A DNA stretch of 64,000 nucleotides from Dipetalonema caudispina (Eukaryota > Nematoda > Chromadorea > Rhabditida > Onchocercidae). The notes beneath the pieces were generated by a model. The model ran no database searches, was not told where the DNA came from, and saw only the letters and a list, made by a program, of their open reading frames with translations. Position 1 is the stretch's first letter. Each line of letters opens with the position of its first letter. Both the position numbers and the translations under genes were made by a program. The stretch is from positions 248,001 to 312,000 of the forward strand of contig JABVXV010000047.1 in NCBI GenBank assembly GCA_013365325.1, written 5' to 3'. This document shows positions 11,699 through 28,220 of this stretch, piece by piece.

Positions 11699-13382
11699 CT
11701 ACCATGGACCAAACATTGTTGCTTTGCTTTGCCTCTTCTTTTCCTCTTTCAGGAATTCCGGATCATCTTTAGCTTTCTTGTAGAATTCCCAGTCAAATGA
11801 CAATGGTTTATCACCCTCAATGCTTGGTTTGCTGTGATGGACAACATTCGGCATCTCCATTTTGCTCTTATCGCTGTGCCAAAAACCTTTCTTCCAAAAG
11901 GAATAGTCAAACTCACCGTTTGCAACCCTTCTTTTGTGCTCCTGCAAATTGTACAAAGATTCATGAATGAATGTGATTTTCAAAATCGTCACTACCACTA
12001 GTAGTATGAAATACTTTATTTTCGACAATACTGCCAGTGTATGTTCTTTCATGTTTTCTCTTTTCTTCCCCACTATTCTCGACTGAATTGCACATCCTGA
12101 ACTACTCAACGAGTTTTTGGAGCGCTTACACGACTGTTTCTATAGCAAATAATGATCACTTACACAGAATAATGGAGATATTAAGAATAACAAATGCTAG
12201 CACTTACCTTGCATGCTTCTGCACGTGCTTTCATTATTTCCGGATGTCGTCTTTCCCAAATCATTCGATGTTTCTGCTTCATGTATGCATCTCGAACATC
12301 ACCCTCTTGTCCGATTTCACCATACTTTATAAAGAAATTCAACTCGTTCTCCTCCACGTCATCTATCAACTGAAACATTTTTACTCCACTCCATTACTTA
12401 TCAGTTCATGAAAGTAAAACCATTATTCGTCACTAAGAGAATTCTAAAATAGTTGGAGAAAAATGAATACAGCTGATTCGGTACTCGTTAGACGTTAAAA
12501 CAAAGTGTGTTTAGCTTAGAAGCAGATTACCTTTGCACATGGAACAAAATTCGGAGCATTGTAATCCATACATCTGGAAAGTCGCAGGCGCAGAATATCC
12601 AAGATGTTTTGATCGACCAACCTTTACTAGTACTTTTTGGAATGCATAAAAGCAAAGAGGAAAGCAAAATAACTATATTATTTATCACCAGATACTTGAT
12701 AAGATTGTTGATTGAATTTTGTGGAAAGTCTGGTCATGAAACTAACTTATCAAGTCGGAACTGTGTATTGGCCTCATAAAAGCATGATAAATCATCCACA
12801 GCACAATCATCAATTCCTGGAACCCGATTCAACTTACGGTGATAGTATGGTGAACGATACTTGTCATTCATTGGTTCTATGATCTTCTCTGAAACAATGT
12901 TTACAGAAGAATGACAAGCTAGTTAAGCAGAAATTTAAATTTGTTGTACACACAATAATGATAATTTTGTTTAGACCGATGTCAAAGATACCTCTGAACC
13001 ATGTAACCGGCGTATCCACCGCTTTATGAATATAATATAGAAGCCGAATGTAATAGCTTCCCTCACTTTCGAGCTTTCGCAACTGAAATGAAATAACAGT
13101 ATAATATAATCTAGAACTTAAATTCCAAGAACAACAACACATCCCTAAGTACTGATATTTTCAGTCCCAGCAAAATGTGATCTATGAAATCTTCGAACGG
13201 AATCCATTATTCAAATCTTTGCCACATTCTGTACTTTCAAATCACTAACCGTAGTGCGTTTCAAAATACGGTAAAACAACCTGCCAATATGCATTCCAAG
13301 CTTTCCTGTCTTCCATTCGACGATAAATGCGTGGTGACAACTTCTCCTCCTTTCCCATCACTGTCTCATTCATACTTTCCAT
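11699..13382 (-). CDS. ndufb10: NADH dehydrogenase 1 beta subcomplex subunit 10-like (NDUFB10/PDSW)
   Basis: Six exons on the minus strand, read right to left: 13382-13281, 13082-12992, 12888-12747, 12621-12531, 12369-12208 and 11941-11699. They give 276 residues in one frame. The core matches NDUFB10 of mitochondrial complex I: YYHRKLNRVPGIDDC, then Cys-x6-Cys ending in CFYEAN, then a VDQNILDILRLRLSRC block and a second cysteine pair. NDUFB10 is an accessory subunit in the membrane arm, on the intermembrane-space side, and its cysteine pairs form disulphides. The human protein is about 172 residues, so this one carries an N-terminal part plus a C-terminal extension of about 80-100 residues. 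That extension is rich in Lys, Trp and Phe and ends MFGPW. An in-frame stop lies just upstream of the chosen ATG. The exon 1 donor is weak (GTTGTT) but is the only one keeping phase. Confidence 0.85.
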
Positions 13383-14089
13383 TTCCAGCTATGACAGTGA
13401 CATGATATCAATAACAAAGGGTCCTTCTGATCCAATAATAGTATATGAAACATATATAAAACAAAGAAGTTGCTAAATCTCTAGTATTACTTAAGTGTAA
13501 CCTATCTCCTGTCTTGTAACAACATCGACTAGTAAATGAAACAACCCCAAGATCCCTTCGCTACGTGTCCGCACCACTACCATTGTCACGGAACAACTCA
13601 ACGTGAAACACCCCTTACCACATGTTCAAATCTAACAATACTACGTCGTCCTGACCGGACTCGACATGAAAATGAACGTCCTAACCAAGACATTCTCGTC
13701 CCCAACAGGTTCGTCGTATGTAAATGCGGCTTTGAATTCATGCATCTTTTGGTCGTTGTTGGAAACTAAATGCCATTTGTAAATTCTGAATTCAGAAGTA
13801 CTCGTCGCAAGGTATGCGACCTTCTTTGGTACTGTCGAATTTCGTTTGGACTCGAATTTCATCCCCTCTACTAATCTAATTAAGGATCGTTTCAATGGCT
13901 AGTAAAGTTACATCAGTTTTATGCAGAGATTTTACCAAAGATTTTTTTTTTTTTTTTTACAAGAAGCAACGTTTGGCGATCGATTTCTCAGGACGCTTTT
14001 TGTATGGAGATTGTCTGTCCAAACATGTCCAAACAACGTTCAAGACATGGTTTGGTTCCGAAAGTTTTGCAAATATGTAACGAACGGGG

Positions 14090-14343
14090 TAACAAAACAC
14101 ATAGATTTAATCTGAGCATAGATCGAATCACCCATATTTCAGTTGTTTGGGCTTTATCTAAATGAAATTTCTGGGAAGCACATCGACTGCTTCTTTACTA
14201 GAAAATTTTCTACCTGGCATACCTGATACAGTAGTCATCTGATAAATGGACTCATTATCAACGATGAGTCGTTGTGGTTACCAGCTCGTTTTATTAATGT
14301 AACAAAACATATAGATTTAATCTGAGCATAGATGCGATTCCCA
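14090..14343. repeat. Pair of 44-bp direct repeats, 210 bp apart
   Basis: Copies at about 14090-14133 and 14300-14343 share nearly all bases, including the run ATAGATTTAATCTGAGCATA. They differ by one base near the start and small changes near the end. No target-site duplication or transposase is visible. This could be a remnant of a non-autonomous element or a local duplication. Confidence 0.6.
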
Positions 14344-17300
14344 ATTATAAGTTCATAGAATGGTTCCTTTCTACACTGCTGATGAATTTATTCAAAATAG
14401 ATCCACGTCCCAATTTTTTCATTAAATGAGATGGAGTGATTCGTGATTGACATAGTAAGTGGATCTGTTTTGGATGATAGGCCCATTTTGGACACTGTAT
14501 GACTGGACACCCTCGACAAAAGATTACGCAGGATTTTAACAATCCCTTCGAAATTTAATGGATTAGAAGCAGTACTATGGACTCATTCGTTCCTTTTCCA
14601 TCTTGTTTATTATTTCGCCATTCATTTTGCTTCCTTTTTTTTTTTCTTTTTTTCGCTTTCAACGAATAATGAATTAAATGAAATGATTTGATGGTATCGT
14701 CCACCTCTTCCTGATGATCGATATTCTATCTTATTTAACTCTTGAAGTCTTGCTTTCTCGAAATGGCATGGTGCACTAAATATAACCGATTTCCTATTAA
14801 TAGCTCATAAAAAGAAACGTGTTGAAAACACATCCAAACATCTGTTGACCTTTATTTGTTTTTTGAACATTCTGAGTTTTTTAAAGTTCAAATTTTTTTT
14901 GGAGATATGTGAAATGACACGGCAACAGGTCCTAAATTTTTTTCTTCCAAGTTTTGTCTGTGCAACATCCTTCTGTTAGAAAACTTTTACAATTAAAATC
15001 TTGCATGACGATACTCATTCCAAGAAACTATCGCTTCCGCACATTCCTTCTGCTTTATTCCAATATCTCATAAATTTCTAGAAAAAAAAAACTTTAAAAA
15101 TATCGATCCTTTATCGACTCCTCATCATAAAAGCCAGTGACAGAACTTTCTTTATGATTTCGAGCAAAGCCATTGCATGTATTTTTTTGCTAACGTCATT
15201 GCAACCCTCCTAGCATCATCTAGCTCTGTGGAAGTATTTAGTCGAGAGTAAGTGTCGGAAAGCTTCAGTGGTTAAGCCAGACATCAACTGCATCTCTTTC
15301 CTAGTGCTAACACTTCTTGAAAGCTTTTTTTCGAGAAAGTTTAGGTTCGCAAACATTTTTACTACATTTTTGAGATATCGACAACTTATACTTTCACTTC
15401 CATTTGCATTATCTTTTTTCCTTTCGATAATCGATGGATGATGCTGACGTCAAATGGAGCACGGATTTTAGCTACGCTTCACTTCAAACTGCTGTTTTGA
15501 CATTGAGAATAATACACAACAAGGCCTTTTAGGCTTTTTCACCTTAATATTTTATCTTTCCTTTGTTTGTAACTAAAATATAGACGTGGTTGACTAGTTA
15601 TCCATTCACCTACCGTTTTATTTAAAAATTTTTTTCGTTACTGTTGTTATTCTAATTGCTAAATATTGCAGAATGTATTCTTTTTTTTTCTTTTTAAAGC
15701 ATCACTTTAAAGCTGCCAAGATTGAGGATCAAAAGCGGGAAGATAAGTAGAAATTTTGCAAATCGCTACTATGTGTCTGCCTTTTTCAAAACGAAATTTA
15801 TTCCATTCGTAATTAGTATAGAGTTAAATTTGATGGATGCTCATAATACCGTGTAGCTTTCATATCAACATTTTAAGATTTCGGGAGTTTTTTTTTTTTT
15901 TTTCTGAAGATTAAAATTCTTTTATAGCAGAAAATCACCGCATACAAGCGTTTTCCAGATATTCGTTATAGAACTGTTTAAAAAGATGAGGTTTGTAGAA
16001 TTGAATTCCAACTAACATTCTTAGGACTTCCTGGAATCGAAAGACCATAAAATGTGATAAGATTTTCTTCAGTAGCAGTTTTCAGTCTTTCTTTTTGCTT
16101 GTGCGTCTGTTAAACGAATCAATCAAATATCTTCGTGCATCATTAGTGAACTTGGTGAACCACAACTGATTTATCGATTGTTTAAGTTACAAATTCTTCA
16201 TCGACTGCTGTCTTGAAATGACAAAGTTTAAAATTCTGAAGATTAAACCAACAGATGAAGTAATTTGAAAACTAGCCATTCGACTCATTTGAAAATTTCC
16301 ATTAATTTTTGAAATAAAATTTCCTTTGTTTCATTAATTTTATTCTAAAAATTAATAAAACAAGGGAAAATGTGTGAAATCACGACGAATGATAGTCGGA
16401 CATTTGCAATAGCAACGACCATATATTGGCAAGCACACTGATTCTAATAATAATAATAATAATAGTAGCAACAGTAGTATTTCCATGTTTACTTATTTCA
16501 GATTATAATAATGCAATTGTCTTTGTGTTTTATTGTTTATCCAGATTTATTTATTCTTGTTTACTATTTAACTTCAATTCAATTAGTCATTACTCATTTC
16601 CATTTTTTTAGCAGTAACAGAAGTAAGACTTTTGTAACTACATTATGAAAACTGTAATAATAATGTTTGTCCTACCTTACAATATCTGCAAAATTCTCTT
16701 CTGGTTGTTTTTGTAGGACAACAATGCGTAAACTCTTTACCTTTGCTAACATTTCGCCTGTAATTTTAAAAATGACTGCCAAAGTAATCACTTCGTGAAA
16801 GAAGTCAATAGCAGAATGCATGAACGGGCAATTTACCTTTCTCTTTTCAATTTGTTTTTTGTTTTTTGTTTTTCTTTTTTTTCGTTATTGAATTCATGAT
16901 ATCATTAGCAATGTTGTCTCTGAAAAAGTTGAATTTCAAATCAAACTTACTTTCGCTTTAAGACGTGTTTATCTGGTATGAGACGCATTTATCGTATACT
17001 CAAGTTTCTTGTTTTGGTAAACCATTACATGCATTAATTCTGTCTTCTCTTCTAAAAATATTTTGACTGGCTTGCAAGGACTGATTTGACGTTCCCGGCA
17101 ACAAGCAGGTTTTGATGTATGAAGTACGTTTCTATAGGGAATATTTTAGGACTGTGCACTTTAAGATTGAATCTGGACTTCCGTAATTTAGATTCTAAAC
17201 TATAGCTCTGCTGATATAAACATTTTGAAATCTCGAAGACTGAAAATTTTATGGAAACCGTATAGAAATCCAAGTTGAATCACATTGTATGACTGCATAT

Positions 17301-17430
17301 TACATGGGATTGCTTACTACATCACAGGATTAATTAGAGTCATTGAAAAGTCACATTTTATTGAAGATCGCATTTTGGTTGCAAAGCGAACTTTAGCTTT
17401 CCAAATTCAGGATGCTCTAAAATATTGCTA

Positions 17431-17443
17431 CTTCTTATAGAAT
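17431..17443 (+). promoter_or_regulatory. Candidate leader splice acceptor before PFK start
   Basis: CTTCTTATAG followed by AAT and then the ATG. A 3' splice site this close to a start codon is typical of SL trans-splicing in nematodes, though a 5' UTR intron would look the same. Confidence 0.4.
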
Positions 17444-22489
<5,046 letters not shown>

Positions 22490-23480
22490 ATAGCACACCT
22501 CATTGATGCGCAGCATATAATTCAACAAAAAAATGCATTATCTGGACTTTTCATGCTTCTCAAAAATTCTTCGTGCTTGAAAGATTCCTAAAATATTCTG
22601 AATATTTATTATTCAACCTACGTGGTCTCCGCTAACACCTAAAGTACCGGTTATTCTAATTTTTTATTTTCTTTACGTTTCTCCTCATAGTCCAAGCAGT
22701 CCAGTTTTGTTGTTCTTATGCTGTTGCTCATCAATTAGTCTTATAAACATTCAGCAATTTACATATAGCTGTGCAAGTATTAGTAGTAAATTTATTCAGC
22801 AAAAATTTGTAGACCTTTGATTACGGATGAGTTACTATGGTGTGATTATAAATGTATTACTGTAGGAATCATTTAAGACAAGTATAGAAATTCAAACTAG
22901 AGATTCTTCTTGTTTCTCTCAGTCTTATTTTTGTCATTATGGATAATAAAAGTTTGTTATTTTGCAAACAGCGAAGTTCTTTGCATATGCAAATGAAAAA
23001 ACATATAGGTCGAAAATGTGATGAATAAGTGAGTTACCAAAACTCACTAAGAAATGAAAAAGAATTGAAATATCAATCAAAAGTTGAGGCATTGCGAAAT
23101 AGAATTAGTGAATTTCGGTACATCAAATGGTTCGAGAGTAATTATTTTATTGGATAATAACATTTCATTCATAAAACAGCACGGTGAACAAAATTTAGCA
23201 TACTTACAACAATTCAGACTGAAGTAACAAAATGTGAGAATTGTACTTGTCTCGCGTACAACTATGATTCAAGATTGAACTATTCAAATGTAAGAAAAGT
23301 AGATATAAAATTTACTTAAATTCTTAAGTAGTGGGCGAATTTCGAAATCATTTGTTCATTTAGAAAATTTCAAGCTTTCAAAATAAATTTAGAATGTTCA
23401 TTGTTGTTTGCACGATTTTTGCAAAGAACACCGGATTTTTACTGACCAGAACTGAGCGGGAAAGGAAATTTTTCCCTCCT
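22490..23480. other. Intergenic stretch between convergent genes
   Basis: PFK and the DB-domain gene converge here. The sequence is AT-rich with no exon I can support and probably holds both 3' UTRs. Confidence 0.6.
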
Positions 23481-24834
23481 TCAAGTTTCGAATGTTCGTG
23501 CAAGTCCTACATCAACAGTTGCTGGCTTATTTTTGATGGCAATATGTTCCATAAAGCAACGTTTGATATTTTCGAAGCGTTCATAACAGGGAAGGTAGGA
23601 CAAGTCCAGCTTTGTCACATTACCCGGTCGCTGTAAAACGATAAAATTGTATTACCTGCTTTGAAATTCAAAGTGCAACTTAAGTGAAATTTAAATTAAG
23701 TCGAAATCCTAAAATTATGCTAGGGATAAAATTCATACCTGATCGCAAAATGTAAGACATTTCCTTCCAGCAAATGTTGTTGCAACATCATTCCGTATAC
23801 AACATTCTGTATGATCTAGTCCACCGGCAGCACAATACGATATATCAGCTAATGCTGACAATGGGCATCTGTCAAGTTGAAGATACATAGCCTAAATCCA
23901 AAATTAGGTATTGAATCATTTAGGTAATCTTGCTACCATCAATTCGTCTTTTCGAAGTTCATTGAGAAAGGAAATATGCGAAAATGCAATCCGACAGGCA
24001 TCTTTTTCAAATTTAAGCCATTACCTGCAACGTGTTCTTTGTATACGTAGTATATGAACATTTTTCTAAGCAACTATCTGGAAGCTGTTGATGAACACAG
24101 CATTCATAGAACTGTTCATTGGCCATTTGTTTGGCATTCAATTCTTGGAGCTAGAAAAAAAGATAGAAGAAATTGAGCTAAGGTTGTAACAGTATAATAA
24201 TTTCATATTCTATTTCGCGAAAAGTGATCTTCCAGCAAAAAATCAGAAATGTTCAATTTTCAGTAAAACCCACTGGGTGATGATGACATAATGATGACGC
24301 GAAGGAATGTCAAGTGCGACTACGTTTTAATTACCCGAAAAAAACTTGCTTTGAAAATTATTTAAAAAAGAAAAGGATTTATTCATTGACAATTTGAGTT
24401 TTTCATTGAAATTAAGTATTGTTGATAAACTACGTTATTGTTACTAATGAGTAATGCTCAATAATAAAAAATTCTGCACCAGGATTATCAACATAAGCGT
24501 CAATAATTCTGGTTAAGTCATTTCCTTTTACTTCATTCTTTTGCTACAAATTTCATAATTTTAAAGGTACTTTTGCAGCAGCCACAGCAGTAACAACACC
24601 ATCTGTGGGCTTATCGTTTTCCACATCTTCAAGTATTTTTGAAGATCGTGCACGTGCTCTAGAGTAGCAGCCGTATTGTCCACAAGCATATCCGGGAGCA
24701 CAACCGCCAGAACACACGGGAGCTACAGGTTGTGTACAACCGTAACCGCCACCACAAACTCCAGATGAAAAGCATGCCTTGCCGAAGTGAATGCTTACGT
24801 ATAGGAGAATAGCATTTAGCATGCCGTTGGCCAT
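23481..24834 (-). CDS. Secreted DB-module protein (nematode cysteine-rich domain)
   Basis: Four exons on the minus strand: 24834-24571, 24150-24025, 23891-23739 and 23630-23481. They give 230 residues in phase. Residues 1 to about 20 form a hydrophobic signal-like segment (MLNAILLYVSIHF). A Gly/Cys-rich stretch follows (CGGGYGCTQ, CSGGCAPGYACGQYGC), then a basic RARAR cluster that could be a processing site. Exons 2-4 encode one complete DB module: NEQFYECCVHQQLPDSCLEKC, CPLSALADISYC, GLDHTECC, CLTFCDQRPGNVTKLDLSYL and CYERFENIKRCF. DB modules are secreted cysteine-rich domains known mainly from nematodes; their biochemical role is not established. The gene converges on PFK. The module is convincing; function is open. 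Confidence 0.88.
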
Positions 24835-27800
24835 TGCAACTTCGGTTTATTTTCACCACCAAAGTTCGGTCTTAACAAAGCATTGAACTAATTAAGTGAA
24901 GCTTTGGTAAAAATCCACAGTTTAAAAGCGTTCAAAAGAACTTCTCTATCCCTTTTTTTTATTACTTAACATTATTTAGGAATCCAGCTATCTAACTTCC
25001 AGTTTCTAATCTACTAACCAAGTGATGCGGTGAAACACTTGTTGATTAATTTAAATCATCCACAAAATGAAAACTATGAATTCCAATTCCCCAAGACTTT
25101 ATTAGATTTTTAGAATGAACAGGAAAAGTGGAGACACTAAGATATGTCAAAATTTTTTTTTTTTTTAAAGACTATAAGGAAGAGCTGTAGAAGCAATTGC
25201 TGGGTGGAAATGTTTCTTTACGACGTTGAAGAAGTAACTGATTTATGTAGTAAACTTTTTGGAGCTTATATACAAAATATGAATCTCCTCCCACTACCTA
25301 TCAAACTAACCATGTAAGTTTTGTCAAACAGCTAGTAGAATTCATTTGAATCATGTATTGGAGGGACGTCTGTACAAAAAGGATCAGAAACTGGAAAAAG
25401 AAAGACGATGGGATAGATCCGGTTCTATTTTGTTAATAACTTGCTTTTTTTACTGCTTTCTTTTTCACCTTTTTCACTGATTCGATCGACCTTGTTGACA
25501 GTGATTCGGATTCACTATCAATTGCCAACGGCATTTCAGGATTCGCCCACTTTCGTTCCACTTAACAGTCTAGCAAAACTTTTTTCCCCACTTCCCATCT
25601 GTCAGTTGAAACTTTTACTTACAACGTCAAGATAAGAAGATGGTAAGAGGAATTTACGTCTAGACAGATAGATATTCGAAAGACTCCTATATTTAGTTAC
25701 TCTAACCAGCGCTAGAGTAACTAAATACGTCACCATACACGATACAATTGATTTGAGATAATATCAGATGGAATATTTCGGAAATACTTGACAATCTTCG
25801 TGTTGTTGTTAATGAGGAAAATCTTCAAGTTTTTAATGGGTAACGACTCCAAGAAGGCATCTGAAAATTGAATCATTGCATATTCCATCACTGCTTGGCT
25901 TAAATTTAAAAACAGTAGATATTAAAATTATTACCCAAGCACAGCAAGTTCGCTACGTAAGCAGAAAACAGGAATGAACCCAACTTGGATATGCTATCTC
26001 TTATGCCAGCAATCTTCAAGAAAAAATTGTCACAAGGTTCAACTTCTGTCTTAACTAACATCATAGTTAAATAGTTAAATGATAGCCGTAGATAATTAGT
26101 CTTTCCTCACTGAAAACCTGGATGGAGGTAATGCCTTGATACTTGTATTATTGTCGGTTCGTTATAATCTTATCATAATCGCAAATTCTAACCAGCTGGT
26201 TCAGAATTTGCACCACTTCAGAAAAGCTCATCTTTCCTTCGTCCCCCATATTTCCCTTCCTATTCATTGGATTAAAAAACAAAACGATGAATATCCAACA
26301 ACTCGTTTCTCTTCATCAAATTTCGGAAATGGAATTCCTCAACTTTATGCAACTTTCGTATGTATTATTTGGGAAAGATACATTTTCCACTGGACTTTAA
26401 ACTATCCCTACTTATCGGAACTCTTTCCTGTTCAGAACCCTTAGCTCTCATAAATTTAATAAGCAGAAAGCGATTTTGATCTTGCTCCGACCTTTTATTT
26501 GGTACACATGTCTGACCACCGCCGAAATTCTGCTTTTAATGTTGGCAATTTCATTGGGAAAAATTACGAAGACAAGTTTCAAAAACTAGAAGGATAAATT
26601 ATTTCTATTAACAATGATTTGCGCGAGAAATTCCCCTGAAAATTGATTATGTAGCTTATTTGATGAATTCGATATTTTACATCCCAAACGTACGGAATTT
26701 CCTGAATTTTTCGAAGATAACATGATATATTCTTTTTTTTTTCCGGTTTATAGATGAACATAAAAATTAATGTGAACTTTATAACGCTTGATTTAACCAC
26801 TTTTCTGAAACAATTGTCGATTTCTCACTTTCACATGACCTTGAAGGTATGTAAAAGTGAACCACTGTTTGAACAGAACCAAATCCATTATTATTCACAT
26901 GTCTCTCTAAATTTCATTATTTTTCAAACAGCTGCGTGATTACTCCCAAATCCGACATATAATGTATTCGGAAAATCAGCACTAAGCAAATTCTGAATCA
27001 TGCAGAGGATTTCTGGATTTTCATTTTCTTTAAATTCTTTTAAATTTTTGCAAAAGAAAATTTAAGCTTCTACACAACATGGACAACAATTCTTTTCTCA
27101 ATTTGCAAATTGACATGGAATTCCAAATAAATTATTTCGTTAACTTTTTAGCAAAGAGTGCTTAAAAATTTTAATATCAATGACCTAACTGCAACAACAG
27201 AAAAATGAAATACAACCAGTTCTGACAAAACCAGTAACAGCTAGCTTATAAGCAATTCCACAAATGGGGTAAATAAAGTTTTCAGCATAGAATTATAACC
27301 GGAAAGTCGGACGGTTAACCACAGCCCATATCCGAATTTCAATTACGATTGATTAAACTTATTCGCTACGATACACGAACTACTGCGAAATATAAAATGC
27401 ATTTTGTAATGAAACTTATCACGGAGAGACCAAGAGTCCCATTGCGCATCAGATGTTTTTCACATGTTTGTCATTCCCGAAAACCGTTTTATCAGGGTTT
27501 CTGAGAGGAAAAAAAAAAAAAAAAAACATTATTTCTTCCATCAATTCCGGGATGTTCAGCTTACATTTCAAGTCATAAATTCTAGATTTACACCTTAAAC
27601 GCCAAATTCTTCATTCATAACACAGTTGTAATGCCTTTACCATCTAACTTCCTGAAGTATATGATCACCACGATACCTATACTCGAATCCCCGAATATAC
27701 CTCCTCCCATAAACATCCCAGTCTTTTCGCAATACTGTCACTCTTGCACTCTCTTCATTTTCATCGTTCCTTCACTCACTACTTTCCATTCTATAGCCAT

Positions 27801-28220
27801 CTTCTGCCGACTTGTGCAACGTGGGAGTTTTGGGGATGGTTGGTATATGGTGCTCTTTGACATTTCCAGCAGGCTAGGTATTTTCTGCATCTAAAATTAG
27901 TCTTGCAAAGGAGCAGGTTAACGAGAAGAAGCTAATTCAGGATATCAGTATATTCTTTGGGGATTTTAAGCTAAGCATGTAAGTTAAGGCAGCAGAAACA
28001 GAAGAGCAGTGACACTTTTGGATCACTACTTAACTGTCTCATTTTTGACCGTAAGAAATATTTTGTTAAGGTAGATCTAATTTCTTTTAATACTCTTTCC
28101 GCTAATCCATCTAAAATCCACATCATCTGCGTAATTTTCGTTGTTTACGTGTAATGATGCATCCTTGAGAAATTAACTGCTAACGAATTTGTTATCCGGT
28201 GAGAGAAATTCTGGAGAAAT
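24835..28220. other. Gene-free stretch between divergent genes
   Basis: No exon series is visible on either strand. It should hold the promoters of the DB-domain gene and of ribophorin I. A perfect 15-bp inverted repeat (25690-25727), T-runs near 25149-25166 and an A-run near 27510-27528 are the only structures I noted. Confidence 0.55.
25690..25727. repeat. Perfect 15-bp inverted repeat with 8-nt loop
   Basis: The left arm TATTTAGTTACTCTA (25690-25704) and right arm TAGAGTAACTAAATA (25713-25727) are exact reverse complements around ACCAGCGC. It could form a short hairpin in DNA or RNA. It is too short for a microRNA precursor and has no terminator-like U-run. Confidence 0.85.

Larger units (their letters stand above)
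13383..17443. other. Gene-free stretch between divergent genes
   Basis: No supportable gene. It should contain the promoters of the NDUFB10-like gene (leftward) and the phosphofructokinase gene (rightward). It holds a 44-bp direct repeat (14090-14133 and 14300-14343), several T-runs and a short TAA repeat near 16445-16463. Small open frames near 13536-13895 on both strands look accidental. Confidence 0.55.

Noticed and set aside
13536..13895. Overlapping open frames on both strands
   Set aside because: Both strands are open over the same bases, no family is recognisable, and they lie in the likely promoter region of the NDUFB10-like gene.
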